Origin: Desertivirga xinjiangensis
GTDB lineage: Bacteria > Bacteroidota > Bacteroidia > Sphingobacteriales > Sphingobacteriaceae
Length of the DNA stretch: 64,000 bases
Assembly: GCF_024436435.1 (NCBI RefSeq)
Contig: NZ_JAFMZP010000003.1
Location: 496,001-560,000 of the forward strand
Direction: 5' to 3'
The first letter of the stretch is position 1, and each line of letters starts with the position of its first letter. The notes beneath the pieces are model-generated. The model was not told the origin of the DNA, ran no database searches, and worked only from the letters and a program-made list of their open reading frames with translations. A program made the position numbers and the translations under genes. Shown here one piece after another: positions 27,101 through 33,721 of the stretch.

Positions 27101-28194
27101 TCAACATTTGTGTAACTGATACGGGCATCGGTATTCCGGTTCGGTACAGAAAGCTGGTATTTGAGCGTTTTTACCGCGTTCCAAACGACGACAATAAAGC
27201 CATAGCGGGAACAGGCATCGGCCTCCACATTTCCCGCAGTCTGATGGAGCTTCACTATGGAACGATCTTCATCAAAGACACGCCTTCCCGCCAGGGCACC
27301 GCAGTGGTCATACAGATCCCTGCAAACGACCTGCGCCTGAAGCCTGTTCCAAAACAGGATGAAGTTGCCACGGGAACGAATCGCTCGGCTTCCGGCAGGC
27401 CAGCATCAGGAAAGCACCCGGGCCGCTTTACCTTGCTGATTGTCGAGGATGATAAAAGTATCCGGAGCTACCTATCGTCAATACTGGAGAAGGAATACAG
27501 CATTATTGAGGCGTGCGACGGCATAGAAGGGCTTGAAAAGGCGATCAGATACGTGCCGGACTGTATCGTCTCTGACCTGATGATGCCTCGTTTAGACGGG
27601 TTGGAGCTCTGTAAAAAAATAAAATCACATGACCGTACCCGCCATATTCCGGTGATCATTCTGACAGCTAAAGGAACGCTCGCCGATCGTATTGAAGGCC
27701 TTCAGGTAGGAGCCGACTCGTATATCCCTAAACCGTTTAATACAGATCACCTCAAAACCAGGATATCAAAGCTAATAGAGCTCCGGAGCATTATAAGCGA
27801 AAAGTTAAAAGACGACGCGAACGGCAGATCGGAAAAACCGGCGTTGAAGTCAATAGACGACGTATTCTTAGAGAAGTTGGAACTTATTGTCAGAAAGCGT
27901 ATCGACGACCCCGAATTATCCGTCGATGTGATCAGCAGCGAGATAGGGGTCAGCCGGTCTCACCTGCAGCGCAAAATGAAGCAGCTAACCAGGCAGAACC
28001 CTAGCGAATACATCAAAACAATGCGGCTAAAACATGCGGCCTGGCTGCTAAGTTCTAATAAACTGACTGTATCCGAAGTTTCATATGCTACTGGATTCAC
28101 TACCCTGTCACATTTCTCGAACAGTTTCAAAGAGCAATACGGAATGTCGCCTACCAGGTACCTTGAAATTCATGCAGCCCATTGTCAGCTTTGA
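24175..28194 (+). CDS. Hybrid two-component system regulator of the PUL
   Basis: 1339 residues from the TTG at 24175, which puts a good signal peptide first (MKTFLPIAFFLLIQLSISP). A TTG ten codons earlier overlaps the promoter -7 box. Order of domains: periplasmic two-component propeller repeats (many GNIWVGT-like blades, about 25-660), a Y_Y_Y domain (about 670-790), one membrane helix (about 800), HisKA with His838 in DISHEIRTPLT, HATPase (DTGIGIP, GTGIGLHI), a receiver with Asp1134 in SDLMMPRLDG, and an AraC-type DNA-binding domain. It senses an oligosaccharide in the periplasm and activates the adjacent divergent operon. All kinase and receiver residues look intact. Confidence 0.93.
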   Translation: MKTFLPIAFFLLIQLSISPVKASAAFDDVNRSINSHVNKLYQDKKGYIWICTDNGLSRFDGAGIKTFYHVYGDSTSLKSNAVLSVLEDSKGHFWVGTTGGLQLLDRNTEKFKNIHFSYPHITDFSYISCILEDRKGNIWVSTGKAGAIRLQAKTLRPTYYLPTNSNICSNIINYIFEDRYGNIWLGSQDRGVSVINVDNNIIVNYRYEPGNKKSLSSSKIFSIAETPGGDVLIGSIDSGIDLFDYSSRTIKRNYIPRSYLVYTMMTDRNNNLWIGTDGDGVKQYNFETRQTTTYEHFVQNINLANAKVHSVIEDKQGNIWMGLYQRGVVMIPPSGKTSGFQIIGSNTFYGKKSISLDCVLSILEDQDQHLWIGTDGDGIYRFDKNKDLYRHYHLGRSHGKSALSIVQDSKGRIWTGTYLSGLYLYDPQTDTFAPEPLLCNGDKVTDINTIAEADDKTLWIGTNNNGVCIYHPDTKKTRWLQHDIKRTGEQLLSNSIHSILHDAAGNVWIGTSTAGLSCYNKPTGSFTNYTAANGKISNPSITQVVSGHNGNLWVGTKTGLNYLDLQKGTTTIFTEADGLRSASISAIESDHQNNIWISTMSGLSRLNTSTKKITNFEITDGLTMKGEFRRNASFRSAQGELFFGGTGGLVHFKPFKDIASHPVLGLYLTDLYIYSKRVEPGSSNDSPIRQSADVSTEVNFGHQIKNFSFGFAAIEFNQPGKVIYQTKMEGFEDEWKTVRTGNRLATFTNLSPGRYLFKVRAFLEGTRPVERTIAIVIHPPLLLTWWAKTLYTAIFIALLCLIYRAIKHGQHKKKEDALKEGEARMMQSKLQFFTDISHEIRTPLTLILAPLEELLKNENNPSLSKVYQLINQNAHRILRLIDQTRDVKRIDQGKVSLCTENTELNQFIESIARSFDYISREKNIELILDTDKNISLLWIDKDILDKVLVNLLSNAFKYTDSGGVISVKTEVQNKTINICVTDTGIGIPVRYRKLVFERFYRVPNDDNKAIAGTGIGLHISRSLMELHYGTIFIKDTPSRQGTAVVIQIPANDLRLKPVPKQDEVATGTNRSASGRPASGKHPGRFTLLIVEDDKSIRSYLSSILEKEYSIIEACDGIEGLEKAIRYVPDCIVSDLMMPRLDGLELCKKIKSHDRTRHIPVIILTAKGTLADRIEGLQVGADSYIPKPFNTDHLKTRISKLIELRSIISEKLKDDANGRSEKPALKSIDDVFLEKLELIVRKRIDDPELSVDVISSEIGVSRSHLQRKMKQLTRQNPSEYIKTMRLKHAAWLLSSNKLTVSEVSYATGFTTLSHFSNSFKEQYGMSPTRYLEIHAAHCQL

Positions 28195-28523
28195 CAAGCC
28201 TGAAGGACAAACAAAGATCTGTCGTTGCAGTGGCCATAGGTCGGAATTATCCCACCATATAGCCGGCAATTGCTTTCTTTTCAGAGGAGCGCTTTAGAAA
28301 ACGCCTAACGAGTCGGAGACTTCTTTTTTATTGGTTAATCCTTAGTCCCTGGCGCGCTGAAGCCCCTGCTACAGACTAAGGACAGCGCCGAACTAACCTT
28401 TTCCTTAAATAATGACATTACGCGTGCGCTAGCTAGGCTAATCAGACACCACAACTAGCTTCCGAATCATCGAATCTTTGAAAGCTGTCGTGCAACTGAA
28501 CAAAACCGGCTCATTGATGTTTC
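28195..28523. other. Intergenic stretch with a weak inverted repeat
   Basis: No gene is supported here. The only structure seen is CCTTAGTC at 28340-28347 facing GACTAAGG at 28374-28381, with GGCGC/GCGCC at 28351-28355 and 28386-28390 overlapping it. No T-tract follows, so it is not a clear terminator for the regulator gene. No tRNA fold was found. Confidence 0.35.
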
Positions 28524-28531
28524 TAAGTTTG
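28524..28531 (+). promoter_or_regulatory. -7 element for the AI-2E-type permease gene
   Basis: TAAGTTTG matches TAnnTTTG, 43 bases ahead of the ATG at 28575. No clear -33 box. Confidence 0.35.
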
Positions 28532-28574
28532 AAAGCAGAGATGGGCTGCAGATCTGACAGTTTTATTATGGTAT

Positions 28575-29618
28575 ATGCCGGTTTTTAATTACAAGCAACG
28601 TAACAATATCCTGCTTATCATCCTTATAGTATTAGGATGCTGTATTCTTTATTCCTTACGCTTTATAGCTGGTGCATTGTTAAGCACGGTTATTATGTAC
28701 ACCATACTCCGGCCTGTGTATTTGCATATCACTGATACTTGGCGTTGGAACCGTATTGCAGCGTGTATTGCTATTATCGGGAGTTCATTTCTCGTAATTG
28801 TTCTGCCTTTCTTTCTCCTTAGCCTGATGGTGATTAATAAGATCTCCGAATTTGAAAGGGATCAGATCAAGTTAAAGGTTCTGGTACATAAGATTGATGA
28901 TTTTTTGGGCTCCAAACTTCATCAGCCTGATCTTGTAGAAAATGCGATGCAAAGAGTGACAACCTATGCGAGCGACCTGTTCCCTTCAATAATTGGTGGG
29001 GCATTTGACCTGTTGCTGGGTATTGTTATTATGTATTTTTTGCTCTACTTTATGTTTACAAATCATGAGAAATTTGAAGAAGGCGCGGTGAGGTATTCGC
29101 CATTCAGAGAGCAGAATGCCCTGAAATTTGCCGCCGAACTTAAATATACCACTTATTCCAATGTCCTGGGACAGGGCTTAATTGCAGTCGTGCAGGGAGC
29201 GCTTGTAAGTATAGGCTTCTTCCTGTTTGGTATAAAGGATGCAATCTTTTGGGGTGTTATTTCAACCTTTCTTTCATTTGTCCCCTTACTGGGCGCTCCA
29301 ATCGTCTTTGTTCCGGCAGCGCTGCTCGAAATGGCAAACGGTAATAATTCAGGGGGTATCGGAATGTTAATATGGGGATTTGTACTGGTTATTAATATTG
29401 ATAACGTCATACGCTTTTTAATTGCCAAACGGGTAGGCAATATACATCCCATTATCACGGTTGTGGGGGTAGTAATAGGCATACCGGTGTTTGGAATTAT
29501 GGGTCTGGTTTTTGGCCCTTTATTGTTATCCTACTTCTTTCTGACTGTACGAATTTACGAGACAAGCCGGATGGCGACAGAAAGGCTTGAGAAGATCAGG
29601 GCAGCAGATGAAGAATAA
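28575..29618 (+). CDS. AI-2E/PerM-family membrane permease
   Basis: 347 residues with about seven to eight membrane helices arranged as in the UPF0118 (AI-2E/PerM) family: an N-terminal helix pair, a soluble loop (about 95-145), then the C-terminal bundle with VLGQGLIAVVQGALVSIGFFLFG, VPLLGAPIVFVPAALLEM and HPIITVVGVVIGIPVFGIMGLVFGPLL. Members export or exchange small solutes or ions, and the substrate here cannot be told. It appears to be transcribed alone: a promoter-like element precedes it and a hairpin follows. Confidence 0.9.
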   Translation: MPVFNYKQRNNILLIILIVLGCCILYSLRFIAGALLSTVIMYTILRPVYLHITDTWRWNRIAACIAIIGSSFLVIVLPFFLLSLMVINKISEFERDQIKLKVLVHKIDDFLGSKLHQPDLVENAMQRVTTYASDLFPSIIGGAFDLLLGIVIMYFLLYFMFTNHEKFEEGAVRYSPFREQNALKFAAELKYTTYSNVLGQGLIAVVQGALVSIGFFLFGIKDAIFWGVISTFLSFVPLLGAPIVFVPAALLEMANGNNSGGIGMLIWGFVLVINIDNVIRFLIAKRVGNIHPIITVVGVVIGIPVFGIMGLVFGPLLLSYFFLTVRIYETSRMATERLEKIRAADEE

Positions 29619-29626
29619 ATTCAAAT

Positions 29627-29658
29627 AATTAATCTTTCTTTAAAAGAAAGCATTAATT
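29627..29658 (+). terminator. AT-rich hairpin after the permease gene
   Basis: AATTAAT at 29627-29633 pairs with ATTAATT at 29652-29658, enclosing CTTTCTTT/AAAGAAAG. It lies 9 bases past the stop. The low GC content and lack of a long T-tract make it a weak terminator call. Confidence 0.4.
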
Positions 29659-29750
29659 GAAAAATATTCAAACCGTTTAAGCTATTTTATTGTATTATAG
29701 CATACAAAATCATTTATTATCCTTACAGAAAACAATTAAACTTTTACGCC

Positions 29751-30038
29751 ATGAACGATAATACTAAAGTTTTAGTAGCCATGTTGGCCGGAGTAGCTGC
29801 AGGTGCGGCACTGGGAATTCTTTTTGCACCTGAAAAAGGCTCAGAAACGCGAGATAAACTTAATGATGCACTTAAAAACCTGGGTGACACTATTAAAGAC
29901 CGTGCAGCAGAGGAGATTGAAAATTTAACAGCTTTTAAAGAAAAAGTCGTAGACAATGTGAAGACTAAATTTGCTTCAGCTGACGATAATGTTAATCAAG
30001 CGACTCAACAGCAGGAACCTGTTGCTGGTCAATTTTAA
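29751..30038 (+). CDS. YtxH-domain small protein
   Basis: 95 residues. An N-terminal hydrophobic segment rich in Gly and Ala (VLVAMLAGVAAGAALGILFAPEKGSETR) is the YtxH hallmark; an amphipathic helix and a Gln-rich tail follow. YtxH proteins are membrane-anchored, often stress-related, with no known enzymatic role. A strong hairpin separates it from the next gene, yet the three genes at 29751-30917 keep the same order in many relatives as far as I recall. Confidence 0.88.
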   Translation: MNDNTKVLVAMLAGVAAGAALGILFAPEKGSETRDKLNDALKNLGDTIKDRAAEEIENLTAFKEKVVDNVKTKFASADDNVNQATQQQEPVAGQF

Positions 30039-30046
30039 AAACTGAG

Positions 30047-30088
30047 GTGTTCAAAAAGCGTTTGGCCAGCCAAATGGTTTTTGAACAC
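30047..30088 (+). terminator. Long hairpin after the YtxH gene
   Basis: GTGTTCAAAAA at 30047-30057 pairs perfectly with TTTTTGAACAC at 30078-30088, and an inner TTTGG/CCAAA pair (30061-30065, 30070-30074) extends the stem. Only a short T-rich stretch follows. Terminator or attenuator between YtxH and the holin-like gene. Confidence 0.65.
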
Positions 30089-30111
30089 TTTCTCATTAAA
30101 CTTAATTGTTT

Positions 30112-30477
30112 ATGGCAGAAACAACTGAAGAAAAACAAGAACAGAAATCGCCCGATATTTTTCACCTGATAAAAGAATATCTGTCAACAAAGGCTGAGTT
30201 AACCAGGCTCACTGTTATTGAGCGCGTAACAGTGGTGAGTTCAAGTCTGATAACTGATGCTTTTGTAGCTGTTACAGGAGTTTTAACTTTTCTGTTTGCT
30301 TCTTTTACCCTCGCATTGTGGATTGGCGAATCAACGGGATCGTATGCCATCGGCTTTGGGGTAGTAACTTTGATATATCTTGCTCTGGCCTTGATCGTAT
30401 TTTTCAGCAAAGAGCGCCTGGTTGATGGTTATCTCAATGATTTTCTTGTGAAGCGGATGTTTAAACGGAAGAAATAA
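30112..30477 (+). CDS. Holin-superfamily-like membrane protein (Phage_holin_3_6 type)
   Basis: 121 residues from the ATG at 30112; a TTG two codons earlier is in frame but unneeded. A polar N-terminus with a helix (IFHLIKEYLSTKAELTRLTVIERV) precedes two membrane helices (about 45-70 and 78-100). The family carries a holin-like name but is a common chromosomal envelope protein in this phylum, with no lysis function shown and no phage genes nearby. Its stop overlaps the next start (TAATG). Confidence 0.8.
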   Translation: MAETTEEKQEQKSPDIFHLIKEYLSTKAELTRLTVIERVTVVSSSLITDAFVAVTGVLTFLFASFTLALWIGESTGSYAIGFGVVTLIYLALALIVFFSKERLVDGYLNDFLVKRMFKRKK

Positions 30478-30917
30478 TGGAAAAGACTTTTAGCACTTTG
30501 GCAGAATTACAGGCTGAAATTCAATTCCTGAAGGTTCAGCAATTTAAGCAGGAGGAAGTTTTAAAAGAGCACCTAAGCAGCCCTAAGGCAATTCTTAGTA
30601 CTATTGGCGGCTTATTTAAAGCAGACTCTGGCAGGCAATCTTTTGTAAAAGACCTGGTAAATCAGGATTTGATCACTAATATATCGAGAGTCATACTCCC
30701 CATTTTTCTTAATGGCGTAGTTTTCAAAAGATCTGGTTTCATCACCAAAACGCTGGTTACATTTTTGTCGCAAAAAGCGGCGAAACAAGTGAACTCGCAT
30801 TCGGTAACCGGCATTGTAGACAAGATCACTGGCTTATTTAAAAAAAAAGGCGACCAGAAAACAACAGCACCAAGAATTAAGGACTATGGTATTCCTCCCG
30901 ACAGTGAAACTTATTAA
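30477..30917 (+). CDS. Conserved hypothetical protein of the YtxH/holin-like trio
   Basis: 146 residues, not assigned to a family. An N-terminal coiled-coil stretch (LAELQAEIQFLKVQQFKQEEVLKEHL) is followed by a mostly hydrophobic, helix-prone middle (SRVILPIFLNGVVFKRSGFITKTLVTFLSQ) and a basic, polar tail. The start overlaps the stop of the holin-like gene by one base, so translation is coupled. Probably a peripheral membrane partner of the two upstream proteins; function unknown. Confidence 0.75.
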   Translation: MEKTFSTLAELQAEIQFLKVQQFKQEEVLKEHLSSPKAILSTIGGLFKADSGRQSFVKDLVNQDLITNISRVILPIFLNGVVFKRSGFITKTLVTFLSQKAAKQVNSHSVTGIVDKITGLFKKKGDQKTTAPRIKDYGIPPDSETY

Positions 30918-30933
30918 AAAAAAACCGAATTTT

Positions 30934-30977
30934 AAAGGTTGATGGTACGATGTTTAAATCATCCTCCATCAACCTTT
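30934..30977. terminator. Bidirectional terminator between convergent genes
   Basis: AAAGGTTGATGG at 30934-30945 pairs with CCATCAACCTTT at 30966-30977, with an inner GATG/CATC pair. T-rich sequence follows on the plus strand and an A-run (T on the minus strand) precedes it, so it can serve both the upstream trio and fcl. Confidence 0.75.
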
Positions 30978-30984
30978 TTTATAT

Positions 30985-31920
30985 CTACCTTTCTTTATAT
31001 TGTTTTAGAAAGTCATTATAGGCATAACCAATGCCTTCCTTTAATTCAATTTTATGCTTCCATCCGGAAGAATGCAATTTTGAAACATCCATCAGTTTTC
31101 TTGGAGTTCCATCAGGTTTTGTCGAGTCGAACTGCAGTTCACCTGTGAAGCCCACAACTTCTTTTATCAGTAAAGCCAGATCTTTAATGGTTACATCCTC
31201 TCCGGTGCCGATGTTCACTAAGCCTGGTTCATTGTAGTTTTCCATCAGATAGAAACAAGCTTCGGCAAGGTCATCTGCAAATAAAAACTCACGCATTGGG
31301 CTGCCGGTGCCCCACACAGTAACATTAGGCTCTCCGTTTATTTTCGCTTCATGGAATTTACGGATAAGGGCAGGTAATACATGCGAGTTTTCCGGGTGGT
31401 AATTGTCGTTATAACCATACAGGTTGGTCGGCATCACCGAAATATAATTGCAGCCATATTGATCACGGTAGGCATCGCACAATTTGATGCCGGCAATCTT
31501 TGCTATAGCGTAAGGTTCGTTGGTTTGTTCAAGCGTTCCCGTAAGCAAATACTCTTCTTTTAAAGGTTGGGGAGCTAATTTTGGATAAATACAGCTGGAT
31601 CCAAGGAACATTAGTTTTGTAACTTCATTGAGGTAAGAGTTGTGAATGATGTTGTTCTGGATCATTAAGTTATCATACAAGAATTCGCCCCTGTAAGTGT
31701 TATTGGCCACAATACCTCCCACTTTAGCAGCTGCAAGGAAAACGTAGTCGGGCTTTTCTGAAGCAAAGAAATCGGCAACAGCCTGCTGGTTTCTTAAATC
31801 TAATTCTTTCGAACCTCTTGTAATTATGTTTTCATATCCTTCTCTTTCAAGTTTTCTTACTATTGCCGATCCAACCATTCCACGGTGTCCGGCGACATAA
31901 ATTTTAGCGTTTTTTTCCAT
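30985..31920 (-). CDS. fcl: GDP-L-fucose synthase
   Basis: 311 residues of the extended short-chain dehydrogenase family. NADP-binding GHRGMVGS is at residues 12-19, the catalytic YxxxK is in PYAIAKIAG, and the family-typical [22 protein letters not shown] and [16 protein letters not shown] segments are present. It performs the epimerisation and reduction that turn GDP-4-keto-6-deoxymannose into GDP-fucose for surface polysaccharide. The partner dehydratase (Gmd) is not in the window. Confidence 0.95.
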   Translation of the reverse strand: MEKNAKIYVAGHRGMVGSAIVRKLEREGYENIITRGSKELDLRNQQAVADFFASEKPDYVFLAAAKVGGIVANNTYRGEFLYDNLMIQNNIIHNSYLNEVTKLMFLGSSCIYPKLAPQPLKEEYLLTGTLEQTNEPYAIAKIAGIKLCDAYRDQYGCNYISVMPTNLYGYNDNYHPENSHVLPALIRKFHEAKINGEPNVTVWGTGSPMREFLFADDLAEACFYLMENYNEPGLVNIGTGEDVTIKDLALLIKEVVGFTGELQFDSTKPDGTPRKLMDVSKLHSSGWKHKIELKEGIGYAYNDFLKQYKER

Positions 31921-31939
31921 TAGATGTGAGCTATCTGCC

Positions 31940-31947
31940 CAAATATA
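31940..31947 (-). promoter_or_regulatory. -7 element for fcl
   Basis: Minus strand reads TATATTTG, matching TAnnTTTG, 19 bases ahead of the fcl ATG. It lies only 4 bases from the trmB element pointing the other way. Confidence 0.45.
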
Positions 31948-31951
31948 AAAT

Positions 31952-31959
31952 TATTTTTG
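31952..31959 (+). promoter_or_regulatory. -7 element for trmB
   Basis: TATTTTTG matches TAnnTTTG. Predicted initiation near 31966 leaves a very short leader before the ATG at 31974 and argues against the GTG at 31926 as the start. Confidence 0.45.
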
Positions 31960-31973
31960 CGGCTGATTTAATT

Positions 31974-32624
31974 ATGGGTAAAGATAAACTAAGAAGGTTT
32001 GCTGAAATAGCAACTTTCGACAATGTACTTCAGTTAGAAGAAGGAAAAAAACTGAAGGGCTGCTGGAGCAGCGCACAATTTAATAATAACAATCCGGTAG
32101 TTCTGGAGCTAGCTTGCGGAAAAGGAGAGTATACGGTAAATCTGGCGAAGTTATTTCCGGAAAAGAATTTTATTGGCGTGGATTACAAGGGTAACCGCAT
32201 TTGGCGGGGAGCAAAAACAGCCATCGAAGAAAAAATACCTAACGTGGCATTCCTTAGGATACAAATAGAGAATATACTCGATTACTTTGCGCCAGGGGAG
32301 GTTTCTGAAATATGGATCACTTTTCCCGATCCTCAGCCACAGGTCAGCCGGGAGAAAAAAAGACTGACTTTTCCTAAATTTCTTGAAAAGTACAAGCTGA
32401 TATTTAAGCCGGGCGGAATGATCCATCTTAAAACGGATAATGATGGCTTGCATGCTTATACGGTTGAAAAGATAGACGAGCTGGGTTTAAAACTTCATGC
32501 CCGCACGGAAGATCTTTACAAGTCTGCCCATGTGGACGAAGTATTGTCTATCAAAACTTATTACGAAAAGAAGTATCTTGTAGCTGATAAAAACATTAAT
32601 TATCTGAAGTTCAGCTTTGAGTAA
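31974..32624 (+). CDS. trmB: tRNA (guanine-N7-)-methyltransferase
   Basis: 216 residues from the ATG at 31974. The SAM-binding motif LELACGKGEYTVNLA, acidic loop GVDYKGNR and the TrmB signature WITFPDPQPQ with KKRLTFPKFLEKY are all present. It methylates G46 in the variable loop of tRNA. A frame open to a GTG at 31926 would add 16 residues, but that stretch contains the promoter element. The stop overlaps the next start (TAATG). Confidence 0.93.
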   Translation: MGKDKLRRFAEIATFDNVLQLEEGKKLKGCWSSAQFNNNNPVVLELACGKGEYTVNLAKLFPEKNFIGVDYKGNRIWRGAKTAIEEKIPNVAFLRIQIENILDYFAPGEVSEIWITFPDPQPQVSREKKRLTFPKFLEKYKLIFKPGGMIHLKTDNDGLHAYTVEKIDELGLKLHARTEDLYKSAHVDEVLSIKTYYEKKYLVADKNINYLKFSFE

Positions 32625-32968
32625 TGGAGAGAGATACCTTCTTTGATAAAGTGTATGCCGTAGCCAGGAAAATTCCTGCCGGGAGGGTAACTTCTTACGG
32701 GGCAATTGCACAATATCTCGGAATGAAAGGCTCGTCCAGAATGGTTGGCTATGCAATGAATGCTTGCGGGACTGCTTACCCGCCGGTGCCTGCACACAGG
32801 GTGGTTAATCGTAACGGTATGTTGTCTGGCAAGCATCATTTTCCCACGGAAAATCTGATGCAGCAAATGCTTGAAAGTGAAGGTTTGTGTGTTGAGGATG
32901 ATAAGGTTGCCGATTTCAGGCGGGCGTTTTGGGATCCCTCGTTAGAAATGGAGGCTTTGGAGGAATGA
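32624..32968 (+). CDS. Alkyltransferase-like protein (ATL), MGMT family without active Cys
   Basis: 114 residues, only the DNA-binding domain of the MGMT family. The active-site PCHR is replaced by PAHR (Ala57), so methyl transfer is impossible. The arginine finger is kept (GSSRMVG, Arg39), as is the helix-turn-helix SYGAIAQYLG. ATL proteins flip and bind O6-alkylguanine and hand the lesion to nucleotide excision repair. It overlaps trmB by one base and lies 22 bases before tag. Confidence 0.92.
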   Translation: MERDTFFDKVYAVARKIPAGRVTSYGAIAQYLGMKGSSRMVGYAMNACGTAYPPVPAHRVVNRNGMLSGKHHFPTENLMQQMLESEGLCVEDDKVADFRRAFWDPSLEMEALEE

Positions 32969-32990
32969 CAATAAACTATCATTTGTTCGT

Positions 32991-33572
32991 ATGACAGAAA
33001 ATCAAGCATCAGTAACCGAACTAACCAGGTGCTCCTGGTGTGGCAGCGACCCTCTTTATGTAAAGTATCATGATGAGGAATGGGGTAAAGAAGTGCATGA
33101 CGACCGCATCCTTTTCGAGTTTTTAGTGTTGGAGTCGGCGCAGGCTGGACTAAGCTGGATAACCATCTTAAGAAAAAGAGAAGCTTACAGGAATGCTTTT
33201 GCTCAGTTTGATCCCCAGAAAGTTGCTGAGTTTACTGAAGAAGATGTGGAACGGCTGATGCAGGACTCCGGCATTATAAGGAATCGCTTAAAAATTACAG
33301 CTACCATAAACAATGCAAAACGCTTTCTGGAAGTTCAAAAAGAGTTTGGTTCTTTCGATATATACCTATATTCATTTATGCCAGGCGGAAAGCCGCTGAT
33401 CAATAATCTTTCGAGCCCCAAAGATATACCTGCCCGGACGGAAATTTCGGATGCAATCTCAAAGGATATGAAGAAGCGCGGGTTTAAGTTCTTCGGGACC
33501 ACAATTTGCTATGCTCACATGCAGGCGACAGGGATGGTTAATGACCATATTACCGGATGTATCGCCCGGTAA
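32991..33572 (+). CDS. tag: DNA-3-methyladenine glycosylase I
   Basis: 193 residues. The Tag signature is complete: RCSWCG at the N-terminus (zinc ligand Cys), YHDEEWG, LFEFLVLESAQAGLSWITILRKRE and the C-terminal CYAHMQATGMVNDHITGC with the remaining zinc ligands. It removes 3-methyladenine in base excision repair. It sits between the alkylation sensor ATL and polA, giving a compact repair neighbourhood. Confidence 0.96.
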   Translation: MTENQASVTELTRCSWCGSDPLYVKYHDEEWGKEVHDDRILFEFLVLESAQAGLSWITILRKREAYRNAFAQFDPQKVAEFTEEDVERLMQDSGIIRNRLKITATINNAKRFLEVQKEFGSFDIYLYSFMPGGKPLINNLSSPKDIPARTEISDAISKDMKKRGFKFFGTTICYAHMQATGMVNDHITGCIAR

Positions 33573-33651
33573 TGCCTGGAATTGGATTAATCCTTAGTTT
33601 TGCAGCACCAGGTGGTCAGCGTTTTAAAATGTTGTTACCTTTGGCCAGGTA

Positions 33652-33687
33652 GTATTGACAAGAGTATTGATAAGCGTACTGATAAAT
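33652..33687. repeat. Three imperfect 12-bp tandem repeats upstream of polA
   Basis: GTATTGACAAGA, GTATTGATAAGC and GTACTGATAAAT follow each other directly at 33652, 33664 and 33676, ending 34 bases before the polA start. It may be an iterated binding site or chance; no known box is recognised. Confidence 0.45.
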
Positions 33688-33721
33688 TCAATATTCCTTC
33701 TTTCATCTAATTATTATAAAA

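Noticed and set aside
28340-28390. Inverted repeat after the hybrid regulator as a terminator
   Set aside because: The loop is 26 bases, two alternative stems compete, and no T-tract follows on either strand.
30112-30477. Holin-like protein as a sign of a prophage
   Set aside because: No endolysin, integrase, capsid or tail genes lie nearby, and this protein family is common on chromosomes of the phylum.
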